In this document: piece after piece, positions 12,329-26,460 of the stretch
Layout of the letters: each line of letters opens with the position of its first letter
Numbering within the stretch: the stretch's first letter is position 1
Source: Amphimedon queenslandica
Lineage: Eukaryota; Porifera; Demospongiae; Haplosclerida; Niphatidae
Reading direction: 5' to 3'
Assembly: GCF_000090795.2 (NCBI RefSeq)
Contig: NW_003546370.1
Coordinates: 41,083 to 82,816, forward strand
DNA length: 41,734 nt
Translations under genes and position numbers: made by a program
Notes under the pieces: model-generated
What the model saw: the letters and a program-made list of their open reading frames with translations, nothing else
Databases searched by the model: none
Told to the model about the DNA's origin: nothing

Positions 12329-12614
12329 TAAGCAACGTCTAGCTGTAACTCTTTCAGCAGCACACAAACATGATAATCCTATGATAATGACTGAAACCTA
12401 CAAATTAGTTTACTCCAATTCGAGCTGCAATTACTACGATCCAGCCGTATTAGATCTATTTTTAATTATAAGAAACATTCTGAGCTACAAATAAAATTAA
12501 TTTTACCTTCAAGTCTCAAAAATGTTGTGTCAACATACACATTCATTCATCAGTCGTATCATCATTTCTCGTACCTTGATACTCATACAGCAGACAGAAT
12601 TAGCTTAATCGAAG
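12329..12614. promoter_or_regulatory. Head-to-head promoter interval between the ankyrin-Roc gene and dispanin-like copy 1
   Basis: The proposed start codon of the ankyrin-Roc gene (12328, minus) and that of the first dispanin-like gene (12615, plus) are 286 bases apart and diverge. Both 5' UTRs and promoters must fit here, so shared regulation is possible. No TATA box or other defined motif was recognised. The call rests on the two start codons, of which the minus-strand one is the less certain. Confidence 0.45.
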
Positions 12615-14194
12615 ATGTTGATGCCATCTGTTCATCGACAAGAAGAGAAGAATGTTCCACAATCAGTGCCCGTTCAGGTAAATCATGGTTCATGCGGCCA
12701 ATTCAGTTGTATGATGCCTTTTGTTGTATCATAGTGACTAGCTTGCTGGGTAGATAAATAATACTAATAAGAGTTTGCATGAATGAGAAATCCTTGTATG
12801 AGTGCTTGAAGGTGGAATGAGTTTGCTAGTTCTAGTCAAATTGTTCGCCCACTTCAAGTTTTATTAATGATTGACAGTACACTGATGTAGCATCATTATT
12901 GTAAACCCACCTTAATCTATCTACTGTTTTGTCATTTTGGAACAGTTTAGACATTCATCTGGCTGTTAAATAACTCAAAACTTTGTCCTGTTGTAAGCTA
13001 CCAAAGCCTACCATTTTTATTTGCTGTACATGTACGTGTAGCTACACCCACTTTACACTAGGAGCATAGGTGGGTTTAGAGTTTTCCCATATCCACAAAG
13101 CATGCTAAGTGAGCTAAACAGAATGCCTAATGAGCTGACAAGCACTATCATTTGCTTCATAAAATTCTAATTTTGATTGGAATGCATTTGAAATATCATA
13201 GAAATGAAGAATTCCCTAGCTTTTGGTAGTTGGCCTGATTTTGAGCAACTTCGAAAATTAATTTAAAAATCAAAATTTGATTGGAATCAGCTTAAAGTTA
13301 GGTGATACACAAATTATTGACATACATATGTACATGTACACATGTACATGACAGAAAAATGGAGATAATTCTTTCCTTGTGATTTTTGTCGAAATTCCTA
13401 GTACTTACAGGGTTTTTGGCCTAATTTATGCGGCAATCCTGGGTGGGTTAGTTGTTGTGGCATTTTAATTGTTATTTCTCCAATACAACATGTATAGAAG
13501 AAAATTTGATATTATACATAGGTGAAATTGCTTTCTACATTCATACACCAATTGCATCAATAATTAGTCACTGAATTGATTTACATGTTATTTGTATTCC
13601 AGGCAGGTGTGATGCAGTATGCTACAGCTCCTCCTGTTATGCACTTACAGCCTGAATTTGTTCCTAACGATTACTTCATTCCTACACTAGTTATCGCTAT
13701 TGTCTGTCCTATTATGAGCTTCACTACAATCTTCTTCACTGTTGCTGCCATAATCTGTTCAATACTTGTAAGTATAATAGTCATATATTGTATTATGCAC
13801 CGCATAGTCATTTAATATTCCATTATGACACTGTGTGTCCACAAAAGGGAATTTGCTTTTTACTATGAAGCATTTTAAATCGAAATTGCATATTTTTCTA
13901 TTGTAAAAAATCTGGGTGTGATGAGCCTATTGATTTCATTGTCATCTACATATCAATGCTTATCTCTATTGATAGTGTACTTGTATGTACATGTATTCTA
14001 TTATTGCTTGTTGTATTTTATAGTCTTGGGTGCATAGAGCAAAAGGTGTTTATCATTATTTACAAGCTAAGAGGTTTGGTCAAGCTGCTCTAATATTGGA
14101 CATCATTGCTCTGCTCTGGTTTTTCTTTTGGGGCTTTTTTACACTGTCATTCTTAAGCTACTTTGTATTTGTATTAGTCCCTGAATTCAGTTAA
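12615..14194 (+). CDS. CD225/dispanin-like two-membrane-segment protein, copy 1
   Basis: Exons 12615-12677, 13603-13767 and 14024-14194 encode 132 residues; all junctions are GT-AG and phase 0. The N-terminal 40 or so residues are hydrophilic (starts MLMPSVHRQEEK). A first hydrophobic segment starts at YFIPTLVIAIV, then a basic loop with WVHRAKGVYHYLQAKRFGQA, then a second hydrophobic segment from LILDIIALLW to the end. Two membrane segments with a basic, amphipathic loop ending in A/G-x-A fit the CD225/dispanin (IFITM-like) superfamily. The family's paired cysteines are not conserved, so the family call is tentative. The start is the first ATG and is shared with the two downstream copies. 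An AATAAA lies about 380 bases downstream of the stop. Confidence 0.75.
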
Positions 14195-15360
14195 CTATTA
14201 GTTTTTATGTGATAAACTCAATTAATGTACATGCATATTAATGTTATAATGTTCAGCCTTCTCTTCCTCAAAACGTGTACATAATATGCTCTGATACGGA
14301 ACATGATATCTTTAATATGACAAAGAGGCAGGACCATACTAGTATGAATATAATTATTATTGAGATTGGTGGCAGCCATGTGGAATCATCATAGATCACT
14401 AATTCTCAAGAAATGAATTTATTTAAGGGAATGACTCTGACCTATTTCATGAATAGTTTCACACTCATTGTGATGTTATAGTGCATTAGTCAGATGGGCT
14501 GACCATTTATACATTGCGTGGTAGTAATAGAGATCATTACTGAACAGCACTTTGTGCCATTTTTTGATGGATGATAATAAATAATTTAATCTTAAAACTA
14601 GAAAGTATGTGCAAACAGGATCTTGGCTATTTACTAATCACATCATACTTGTATAAATGGTAAATAGTCATTGTAATTGGAATTCTTTAATAGCAACACT
14701 CCCACATAAGAATGCAGCTCAAGGATGACATCATAACTAAAACCAAGAACAAACTGCTGCACATTTCAATATTTTATTTTTTTGTGTGACTATAACATGA
14801 ACACTGACTCACTGAGATGAATTCACTGTATTCTACAGCATTGACAAATAATAATTGGGAGTGAAATCCTTTATGGGTGTAAAATTTAATCAAAATGAGG
14901 CAAATTTCATGATAACTATTACAGAAAGAGTAGGAGGTTCATTTCATCATGGCCGAAGTGAGATTTTCAATAGTATCTTTGAAAATACTCATAAAATGAA
15001 TCAAACGAATCAGTCCTGATATCAGTCTGAATCTTGGATTTTTGGCACTCAGTCACAGTACAATAAGGAAATCAGGCATGATACAATTATGATAAAAATA
15101 AATATTTTACACTAAGTCAGGTCAGAGCAACATGCAGTCGTGAATGATCAACAATGCGGATGCCTGTCAGGACTGTTAACAGATTTAATTGCTGATTCAG
15201 CTTGTTGTGTATGTACTCTGTAGAGGAAATGAGTCATGCGAGGTCAAATGACTTCATTCATGTATCACAAATAAGCGAATCTCAGTTGCTCACTGCTGTA
15301 TGACTCGTTCTGGCAAAAGACACTTAAGACAGCCATCGGTTGTAGAATTAAGCAGCAAGG
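14195..15360. other. Intergenic spacer after dispanin-like copy 1, duplicated after copy 2
   Basis: No gene is seen. Much of this stretch is colinear with 17064-18965, the spacer after copy 2: for example 'tgacaaataataatt' at about 14840 and 18160, and 'acagaaagagtagga' in both. The duplicated unit therefore includes gene plus 3' flank. 'cagttgctcactgct' near 15285 recurs near 18875 upstream of copy 3 and may belong to the shared promoter. Confidence 0.7.
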
Positions 15361-17063
15361 ATGTTGATGCCACCAGTTCAAGAAGAAAAGAATGTTCCAC
15401 AATCAGTTCCCGTCCAGGTAACTAATCCTTAGGACCTTAGACTACAGCACTGAGAATCAGCTAGTTATGCCATAAATTTTATCACTGATTAAGGCAAGCT
15501 TGTTTATCAATATTGGGCTTAGTTGATGGCTAGTGAAAATTAAAGGGGTGGAAAAATAGTCTCATGGGTTGAGTTTGGCCTGTGACCCTGACTATGGCAA
15601 AAAGTGGTTCCAATTCATGAGCCGCCATATTTATAATAATTATAATAATTTTTGTACGATTTTGGTCCCCATGGTTTGTGCTTGTGTTGGTGGGGCTTAT
15701 GCAACTACTTGATATGCATAATAATAAGTCAGGCGGGCCTGATCCTCACGAAGGAGGAGGGTCAGGACCAATCCAACACTGTTTTTTGGTGTACACTTTT
15801 ATGGCTTGGGTGGGGCTCTATACTTGCATTTGGCTATTTTAAAATGTAGTAGTGGTGCTTCTTGGGCTGAAAGATGATACAAATCAGTTTCCTTCAGGCT
15901 CCTTCTCTAGACTCAGTCATAAATAAACCATATGAAAGATCCCATTTTGAGCAATTCAATAGAACTAGGTCTAAATTGGCATAGATATAATTGCACTTGT
16001 AAAAGATGGTGAAAGGGCTTGCTTTAATGTTTACATGAGTTAGAGAAGCTGGGGAAAAATGAAAACCTCTTTAACAATTGTTAAGAAGTGCCACGGTAAA
16101 ATGTTCCTAACAGCCGGATCGTTTTCGTTACCATAAACACATAACAGGCCTCTATTTCTTCTTAAAAAGACATATTAAGGTCCTTTGTATCTTCCAGTGT
16201 CTCTAGAAAAGTTCTTAGACATTGTCTTTGCCTTGTTTTGCTGCTAGAAAGGTCCCGTTCGAACCCGCCATTTTCATTTTGACTCGTGATGACTCATGAT
16301 ACGTCACTGCACAAATCTGTGCAGTGCCATGAAAAAGAGTGTTGGATTGATCCTGAACCTCCTCCTTTGCGAGGGTCAGGCCCACCTGACTACATAATAA
16401 TGTGCATGGAGGCTAGTACATTGAAATATTGTATTCATGAATTTACTAATAATAGCACTTTAATTATCAACATCAATTATTAGCCATTGCACTATTTATT
16501 TAATTCCAGGCAGGTTTGACACAGCACACAGTTCCTGTTATTCACTTACAGCGTGAATTTGTTCCTAACGATTACTTCATTCCTACACTAGTTATTGCTA
16601 TTGTCTGTCCTATTGTGAGCTTCTCTACAATCATCTTCACTGTTGCTGCCATAATCTGTTCAATACTGGTAAGTAGACCATGCAGGCAGCTAATTTTGAA
16701 AAGAAAATTTTGCGTTTCCATTTAAATTTTTACTGTTTTGACAGTTATTGTACTGAGGTCATGTGGGAATTTCATTATTTGGGGATGTAAATTTTGCATC
16801 AACAAACTCATAAAATTTAATTCTCCTCTAATATTGTTTTTGCAATTAAATAGCTCATGGCTTCTTTTACTGTTGCTCTATTTTTATAGTCTTGGGTGCA
16901 TAGAGCAAAAGGTGTATATCATTATTTACAAGCTAAGAGGTTTGGTCAAGCTGCTCTCATATTGGACATCATTGCTCTGCTCTGGTTATTTGCTTGGGGC
17001 TTCATTGTACTGACATACTTAAGCTACTTTGTATATGTAATAATTCCTCGAATTAACTATTAA
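15361..17063 (+). CDS. CD225/dispanin-like two-membrane-segment protein, copy 2
   Basis: Exons 15361-15417, 16510-16668 and 16890-17063 encode 129 residues. Exon 1 (MLMPPVQEEKNVPQSVPVQ) is identical in protein to copy 3. Exon 3 differs from copy 1 at only 2 of its first 96 bases. The C-terminal tail is different (ends VIIPRINY). Membrane topology and family reasoning are as for copy 1. Intron 1 is enlarged by a 667-base transposon at 15726-16392, and the 3' flank carries a second element at 17345-17699. The coding exons are intact, so the copy could still be expressed. Confidence 0.75.
15726..16392. mobile_element. Non-autonomous DNA transposon (667 bp) in intron 1 of dispanin-like copy 2
   Basis: Terminal inverted repeats of about 55 bases start AAGTCAGGCGGGCCTGA on the left and TAGTCAGGTGGGCCTGA (reverse complement) on the right. 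Perfect 9-base direct repeats CATAATAAT flank it (15717-15725 and 16393-16401). The corresponding place in copy 3 (about 19247) has a single CATAATAAT, which is the empty site. No transposase frame is seen. A 9-base duplication suggests a Mutator-like or hAT-like mover, but the superfamily is not settled. Confidence 0.9.
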
Positions 17064-18965
17064 TTTAATAATCTCAGTGTACATGTATATAAATGTTATA
17101 CTGTCCTGCCTACTCTACCTCAAAACATGCACGTTTATGCTTTGTAACGAAGGTATTTAAGAAGCAACTGCATGTTTCAATTGCCTGTGATAGAATACAA
17201 CAAAAGAAGCACGACCATTATGAAATTATTATCATCTGGGAGAAATGAATTCATGAAAGGAAGTGACTCTGACCTTGTTCATGAATAGTGTCACACTCAT
17301 TGTGATGTCATAGTGCATAATCAGATTGGTCAGGCCATGACTGATAGGGTTGAGCCTATTATTCTCATAAATTTTCCCATTATTCTTTCTGGAAATTCTT
17401 AATAATTTCCCACATTATTCTTTTCATTTTATCCTATTATTCTCAATTTATTCTCAATAATTTTTTCAAACAATCAATTTTCACCCAAGAATTGCATTCC
17501 AGCAGTGTTTTAAAAATAGGTCTTCCAAAAAACACTAGCCAAAAGTTTTAAAATTTTCTTCTGCAATCACCATTGACCTCAACTCCACCCATTATTCCAC
17601 TATTATTCCTATTTCCATCCAATTACTCCAGCATTATTCCTCAAATGAGGAAGCCCCTATTATTCCTAAAATTATGCTAGAATAATAGGCTCATCCCTAA
17701 TGACTGACCAATTATGCATTGGTAGCAATAGAGATCATGAATAGATCATAAATAGCATCAAGAGTCCATTGATAGCATAAATATAGTGTAATTTTGTACT
17801 ATCATATGTAAGTACTTTGTATCAATATAATCAGTCACTAGAATTGAGTTGATATTCTTGATGGTTGACAATGAATATGCAATCTTTTAAAAACTATAGG
17901 AAGTTTGTGCAAGCAGCATCTTGGCTTTTCCTAATTACATCAGTCTTGTTATAGCCTGAGTGATGTAATTGCCAATGGAATTCTTAGCAGCACTCCCATG
18001 CACCGGCATAACAATGCAGCTCAATCATGATATTATAGCCAAAAGCAAGAACACAAGGGTTGCACAAACTGCCGCACATTTCAGAGTCAATATTCTTTGT
18101 GTGATTATAACATAAACACTGATTCACTGAGGCCAATTCACTGTAATTCACAGCACTGACAAATAATAATTAGGATTGAAATCCCATAACTCATTAACAC
18201 ACCATTATCAAGGTAGACTATGGGCGTAGAATTTAATCAAAATGAGCCAAATTTTATGATAACTATAATTACAGAAAGAGTAGGATGGTAGTATTTTATC
18301 ATGACTGAAGTGAAAGTGCTTAAATTATCTTTATGAAAAATTGAAAATATTCACACAATGAGTCAAATGTTTTTGGCCTAAAATGTTTGGTTTTAAAAAT
18401 GATTTGAAAATGAAAACCTGTGAAATTGATTTTTAGGTGGGCTTGATGGTTTGTGAAAATTTGGAACATCAAGTTCAGCGGATAGTGAATAATAGAAGGA
18501 CAACATAGCTACAGTACCTATAAATGACTCTCAAACGAGAGCATTAAAGTGCATACCCTCACCACAATGTGTATTTTAGAAGTATTTGAATTTTTAAAAG
18601 GGCAAAATGCACTCCAAAAGTTTGTAGTCATTAATGAAAGAACTTCACAATAATGGTTTGATACATGGGTTCGTAGATATTAGAGTTACAATATAATTAA
18701 TCTATGATGGGTTTAATTGCATTTGTCTATGCTCCTCCAATACTTTATAAAAATTAAGCTCAGTCAGTCCAATAATTTTTCCTGTATTGACTGGGAAAGT
18801 AGTTTAGTAATTAAATTTCATTATCTAGAGGAAGTGACACTATTCTATGAGAGTAAGTAAACCATACAAATGTATGCTCAGTTGCTCACTGCTCAGCATT
18901 TCTCAGTCTGCAGTTTGTCTGTGACTCGTTCTGACATTGGTTGTATATAGACTTAAGCAGCAAGG
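17064..18965. other. Intergenic spacer after dispanin-like copy 2
   Basis: No gene is seen. It is colinear with the spacer after copy 1, apart from the hAT-like insertion at 17345-17699 and extra unique sequence around 18360-18850. The last 100 bases before 18966 resemble the bases before 15361, with 'taagcagcaagg' immediately before both start codons. Confidence 0.65.
17345..17699. mobile_element. hAT-like MITE (355 bp) with 8-bp target duplication
   Basis: Ends are TAGGGTTGAGCCTATTATTC on the left and the reverse complement TAGGGATGAGCCTATTATTC on the right. Both flanks carry ATGACTGA (17337-17344 and 17700-17707), a perfect 8-base duplication as made by hAT transposases. The interior is rich in 'attattc'. 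Copy 1's spacer (about 14490) shows the uninterrupted sequence 'gggctgaccattt' at the equivalent place. Confidence 0.9.
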
Positions 18966-19970
18966 ATGTTGATGCCACCTGTCCAAGAAGAAAAGAATGT
19001 TCCACAATCAGTTCCAGTTCAGGTAACTCTAGCTCTTAGGACCAGAGGAATCAGTCAGCAGTGTTAGCTATGCCATAAATTTTATCACTATATAGCTTAT
19101 GTATCAATACAGTTCAGTGGCTAGTGAAAAATTATGGATACTATATATAAGGGGTGGCAAAAAGTGGTTCCAATCCATGAACTATTATTATTTTGTACAA
19201 TTTTGGTCCCTTTGGTTAGTAGGCTTTTGAAACACTAATTGATGTGCATAATAATGTGCATGCTGTTATGTTGGAGACTACAGATTGTAATATTGTATTT
19301 ATGAATAGTCTGCAATAGTATTTGTAATAGCACTTAGTTATCCATACCAATTTAGGCAATTATTCATTGTGTGATTTGCATTCTAGGCAGGTGTGACACA
19401 GCACACAGTTCCTCCTGTTGTTCACTTACAGTATGAATTTGTTCCTAACGATTACTTCATTCCAACACTTGTTATTTCTATTGCCTGTACTGTTTGCAAC
19501 TTCTCTACAATCTTCTTCATTGCTGCTGCCATGATCTGTTCAATACTGGTAAGTAAAAATATGCTGAACTTTACTAATACCATGCAGGTAGATCTAGCTA
19601 TAACTTGTAAAAGCAAATTTTGTGACTCCACTTAAATTTTACGGTTTTGACAGTTATTGTACTGGGGTCATGCATGAAATTCATTATTTCCGGATAATAG
19701 AAAAATTGCATTTGGCAATCTCACAAAATTTAATTCTCCTCAAATATTGTTTTGCAGTGGCTTCTTATTTACTTTTTTCTATTTTTGTAGTCTTGGATGC
19801 ATAGAGCAAAAGGTGTACAACATTATTTGCAAGCTAAGAGGTTTGGTCAAGCTGCTCTCATATTGGACATCATTGCTCTGCTCTGGTTATTTGCTTGGGG
19901 TTTCTTTGTACTGTCATATTTAAGCTACTTTGTATTTGTTGAGCTTCCTCAAAGAGCTATATTAGAATAA
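18966..19970 (+). CDS. CD225/dispanin-like two-membrane-segment protein, copy 3
   Basis: Exons 18966-19022, 19387-19548 and 19791-19970 encode 132 residues. The N-terminus and basic loop match the other copies. Differences include Q for Y in the loop (GVQHYLQAKRFGQAA), SIACTVCNFSTIFF in the first hydrophobic segment, and a longer tail ending LPQRAILE. This copy keeps the compact ancestral intron 1 (364 bases) without the transposon found in copy 2, so it serves as the empty-site control. Confidence 0.75.
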
Positions 19971-20301
19971 CGAGACACCAAGAAAAAATGGTTAATTTAG
20001 TGTTCACATGACTGTAATTATAACCTTAAAAGGTATTTTTTTAAAATAGAACTATGTTCCACATTATCCGATGAAATTAGATGGCTGGGTTACATGCATA
20101 TTTTTAATTTCAAATTCTGTTCTGGATATTACCACTTGATTCACTGTAGGTACATGTATGTAGGTATTAAAGAAAAATACACTATACTGAAAGTACTAAA
20201 TCATATATAATCACAAGTGTAGGGCAGTGCTCAAACATACACATCTATTATATATAGGCTCTAGTTTTATTGTGTGGAAATTCTTGTCAAACTCACTTTT
20301 A

Positions 20302-20494
20302 TACCGTATAGCAGGTGAATTTGGAGGGAATTAAATTTGGCGAATTTGGTGTTTTGATAGCCATTCGCCAAAATAAGACCCCACCATTTTGAGCTATTAT
20401 ATGCATGGTCAATGTCACGTGGCCACAAATTCACCAGATTAAAACCTGCCAATCACCAAAATTTAGCCCCTCCAAATTTACCCGCCATACGGTA
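20302..20494. mobile_element. Reference copy of the 'TACCGTATA' MITE family (193 bp)
   Basis: Left end TACCGTATAGCAGGTGAATT and reverse-complemented right end TACCGTATGGCGGGTAAATT form the terminal inverted repeats; both continue into 'tggaggg'. Related copies lie at 11715-11915, 22411-22546 (partial), 22836-23020, 25744-25942 and 33316-33482. The only plausible target duplication is TA inside the ends. No coding capacity. Confidence 0.8.
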
Positions 20495-21375
20495 CTAAAA
20501 CAACTAGCCTCTCATGTATGCACTTACTGGGTAATAAAGTAATCATATCTTCAATACATACTGTATAGCTCCAGATTTTTGTTGGTAAAAAAATTTACAT
20601 CAAATTCGTCAGGTTTTTTTGTGTGACGAAATTGTTAACCCATGAAATTTTTTTTCCATGTGGGTAGTATGCAGATTAATAGTAAAAATGATGAAAATTT
20701 TAATGGCAAAAGTTAATTTTGATGAAAATTTGGAGTAAGAGCAAAACATTGTTTTTAAAAAACTCCCTGTAGAGCCTACTACACGTAATCTAACGTTATA
20801 GCTAAATCTGTATTGGAATAGGAAATGATCCTGGATAGTAGCCATGCTAGGATAATTTTGAAATTATACATAGATCCCTACTTCCAAGTAAACCAATTAA
20901 GGAAGTAACTTTTGACTGCATTCATACTACACTGGATTTTAACTTGGCTCTCATTTTCAATGTTAAGTTCATGATGAATGACACATCTGGAGGAAAATGT
21001 GTAATTAATGGAATGAAAAGTATGCTCAAATGAGAGTAAGTTAGTAGTTATAGAGGAATAATTATGAATTCTTTCCACAGCTACATGTATATAGCACATA
21101 CAGCTAACAAATGTAGAACATAAGGCACATTACATCTCAATTTATTAGTTCTCATTATGTGACTAACACAAATTCAAAGCCTCTTGTGAAACAGGATGAA
21201 GATTACAAGGGTTTAACCCTCTATATTATGTTAGTACCATACATATAGGTACGCATGTGTATAATAGTGTAGTTAGTCAACATATGGATGGTCAAATTTT
21301 GACTACACAAATGGTGGGTATTACTTTATTGGTGTATGTCATAAGTGAAGTAAAGAATGTGCAACGACCTTTGAA

Positions 21376-21568
21376 TACTGTAAAAATGGTAGGGTGCCTT
21401 CTTTTCGAGGGCTGTAAATTTCTTGATTTTCTTTAAAATTCGCAAAAATTACTTCCACGAAAATCAAATTAATACGGTACAAGATGGCAGACAGCATAAA
21501 TTTGCAAAAACTAAATCCACAAAAAAAATCCATGAAACCTATAGCCCTAAAAAAGGCACCCTACAGTA
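21376..21568. mobile_element. Fold-back MITE (193 bp), family with a conserved palindromic core
   Basis: Ends TACTGTA with 'aggg(t)gccttcttt' form inverted repeats. The centre contains 'aatacggtacaagatggc', which recurs in reverse orientation inside the element at 34098-34304. The element is non-coding. Confidence 0.7.
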
Positions 21569-21702
21569 TGTAGGACAGCTCTCAAACTGGGAAGTAAGAG
21601 TAGGCACGTTGCTACATTATAATGAGAAAACTTTGTGATAATAAATAAAGAGAAGAAGCCACAAAATTATAATTGGCAAACAACAGAGATAGCTATACAT
21701 GT

Positions 21703-26322
<4,620 letters not shown>

Positions 26323-26460
26323 TTGGGCTCAACTATAATTAACAACTTTTCACTTTTCAGACTTTTCTAATCCACAGTTCACACATGTGTGTACCACGCG
26401 GATGGGGTGGAGTCGTAACTACTAAAAGGCGTGGCTTAAACAATGAAAGATTAAAAGAAA
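26323..26460. promoter_or_regulatory. Head-to-head promoter between spermidine synthase and TMEM222
   Basis: The two start codons (26322 minus, 26461 plus) are only 138 bases apart, so the genes must share one short bidirectional promoter. A locally GC-richer stretch with 'accacgcggatggggtgg' and 'aaggcgtggct' lies in the middle (about 26393-26435). No TATA box is seen. Confidence 0.65.

Larger units (their letters stand above)
19971..21702. other. Intergenic region between the dispanin-like array and spermidine synthase
   Basis: No gene is supported. It holds a TACCGTATA-type MITE (20302-20494), a fold-back element at 21376-21568, and A/T-rich sequence around 20580-20740 that resembles a worn relative of the latter. 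Short open frames on both strands here show no family resemblance. Confidence 0.6.

Noticed and set aside
12135..12335. Minus-strand open frame over the start region of the ankyrin gene
   Set aside because: It begins at TTG in another frame than the proposed MAESAP start, crosses the strong GTAAGT donor and has no known domain.
16250..16275. tRNA B-box-like 'gttcgaaccc', suggesting a SINE
   Set aside because: It is inside an element bounded by inverted repeats and target duplications, has no matching A box at the right spacing and no poly(A) tail.
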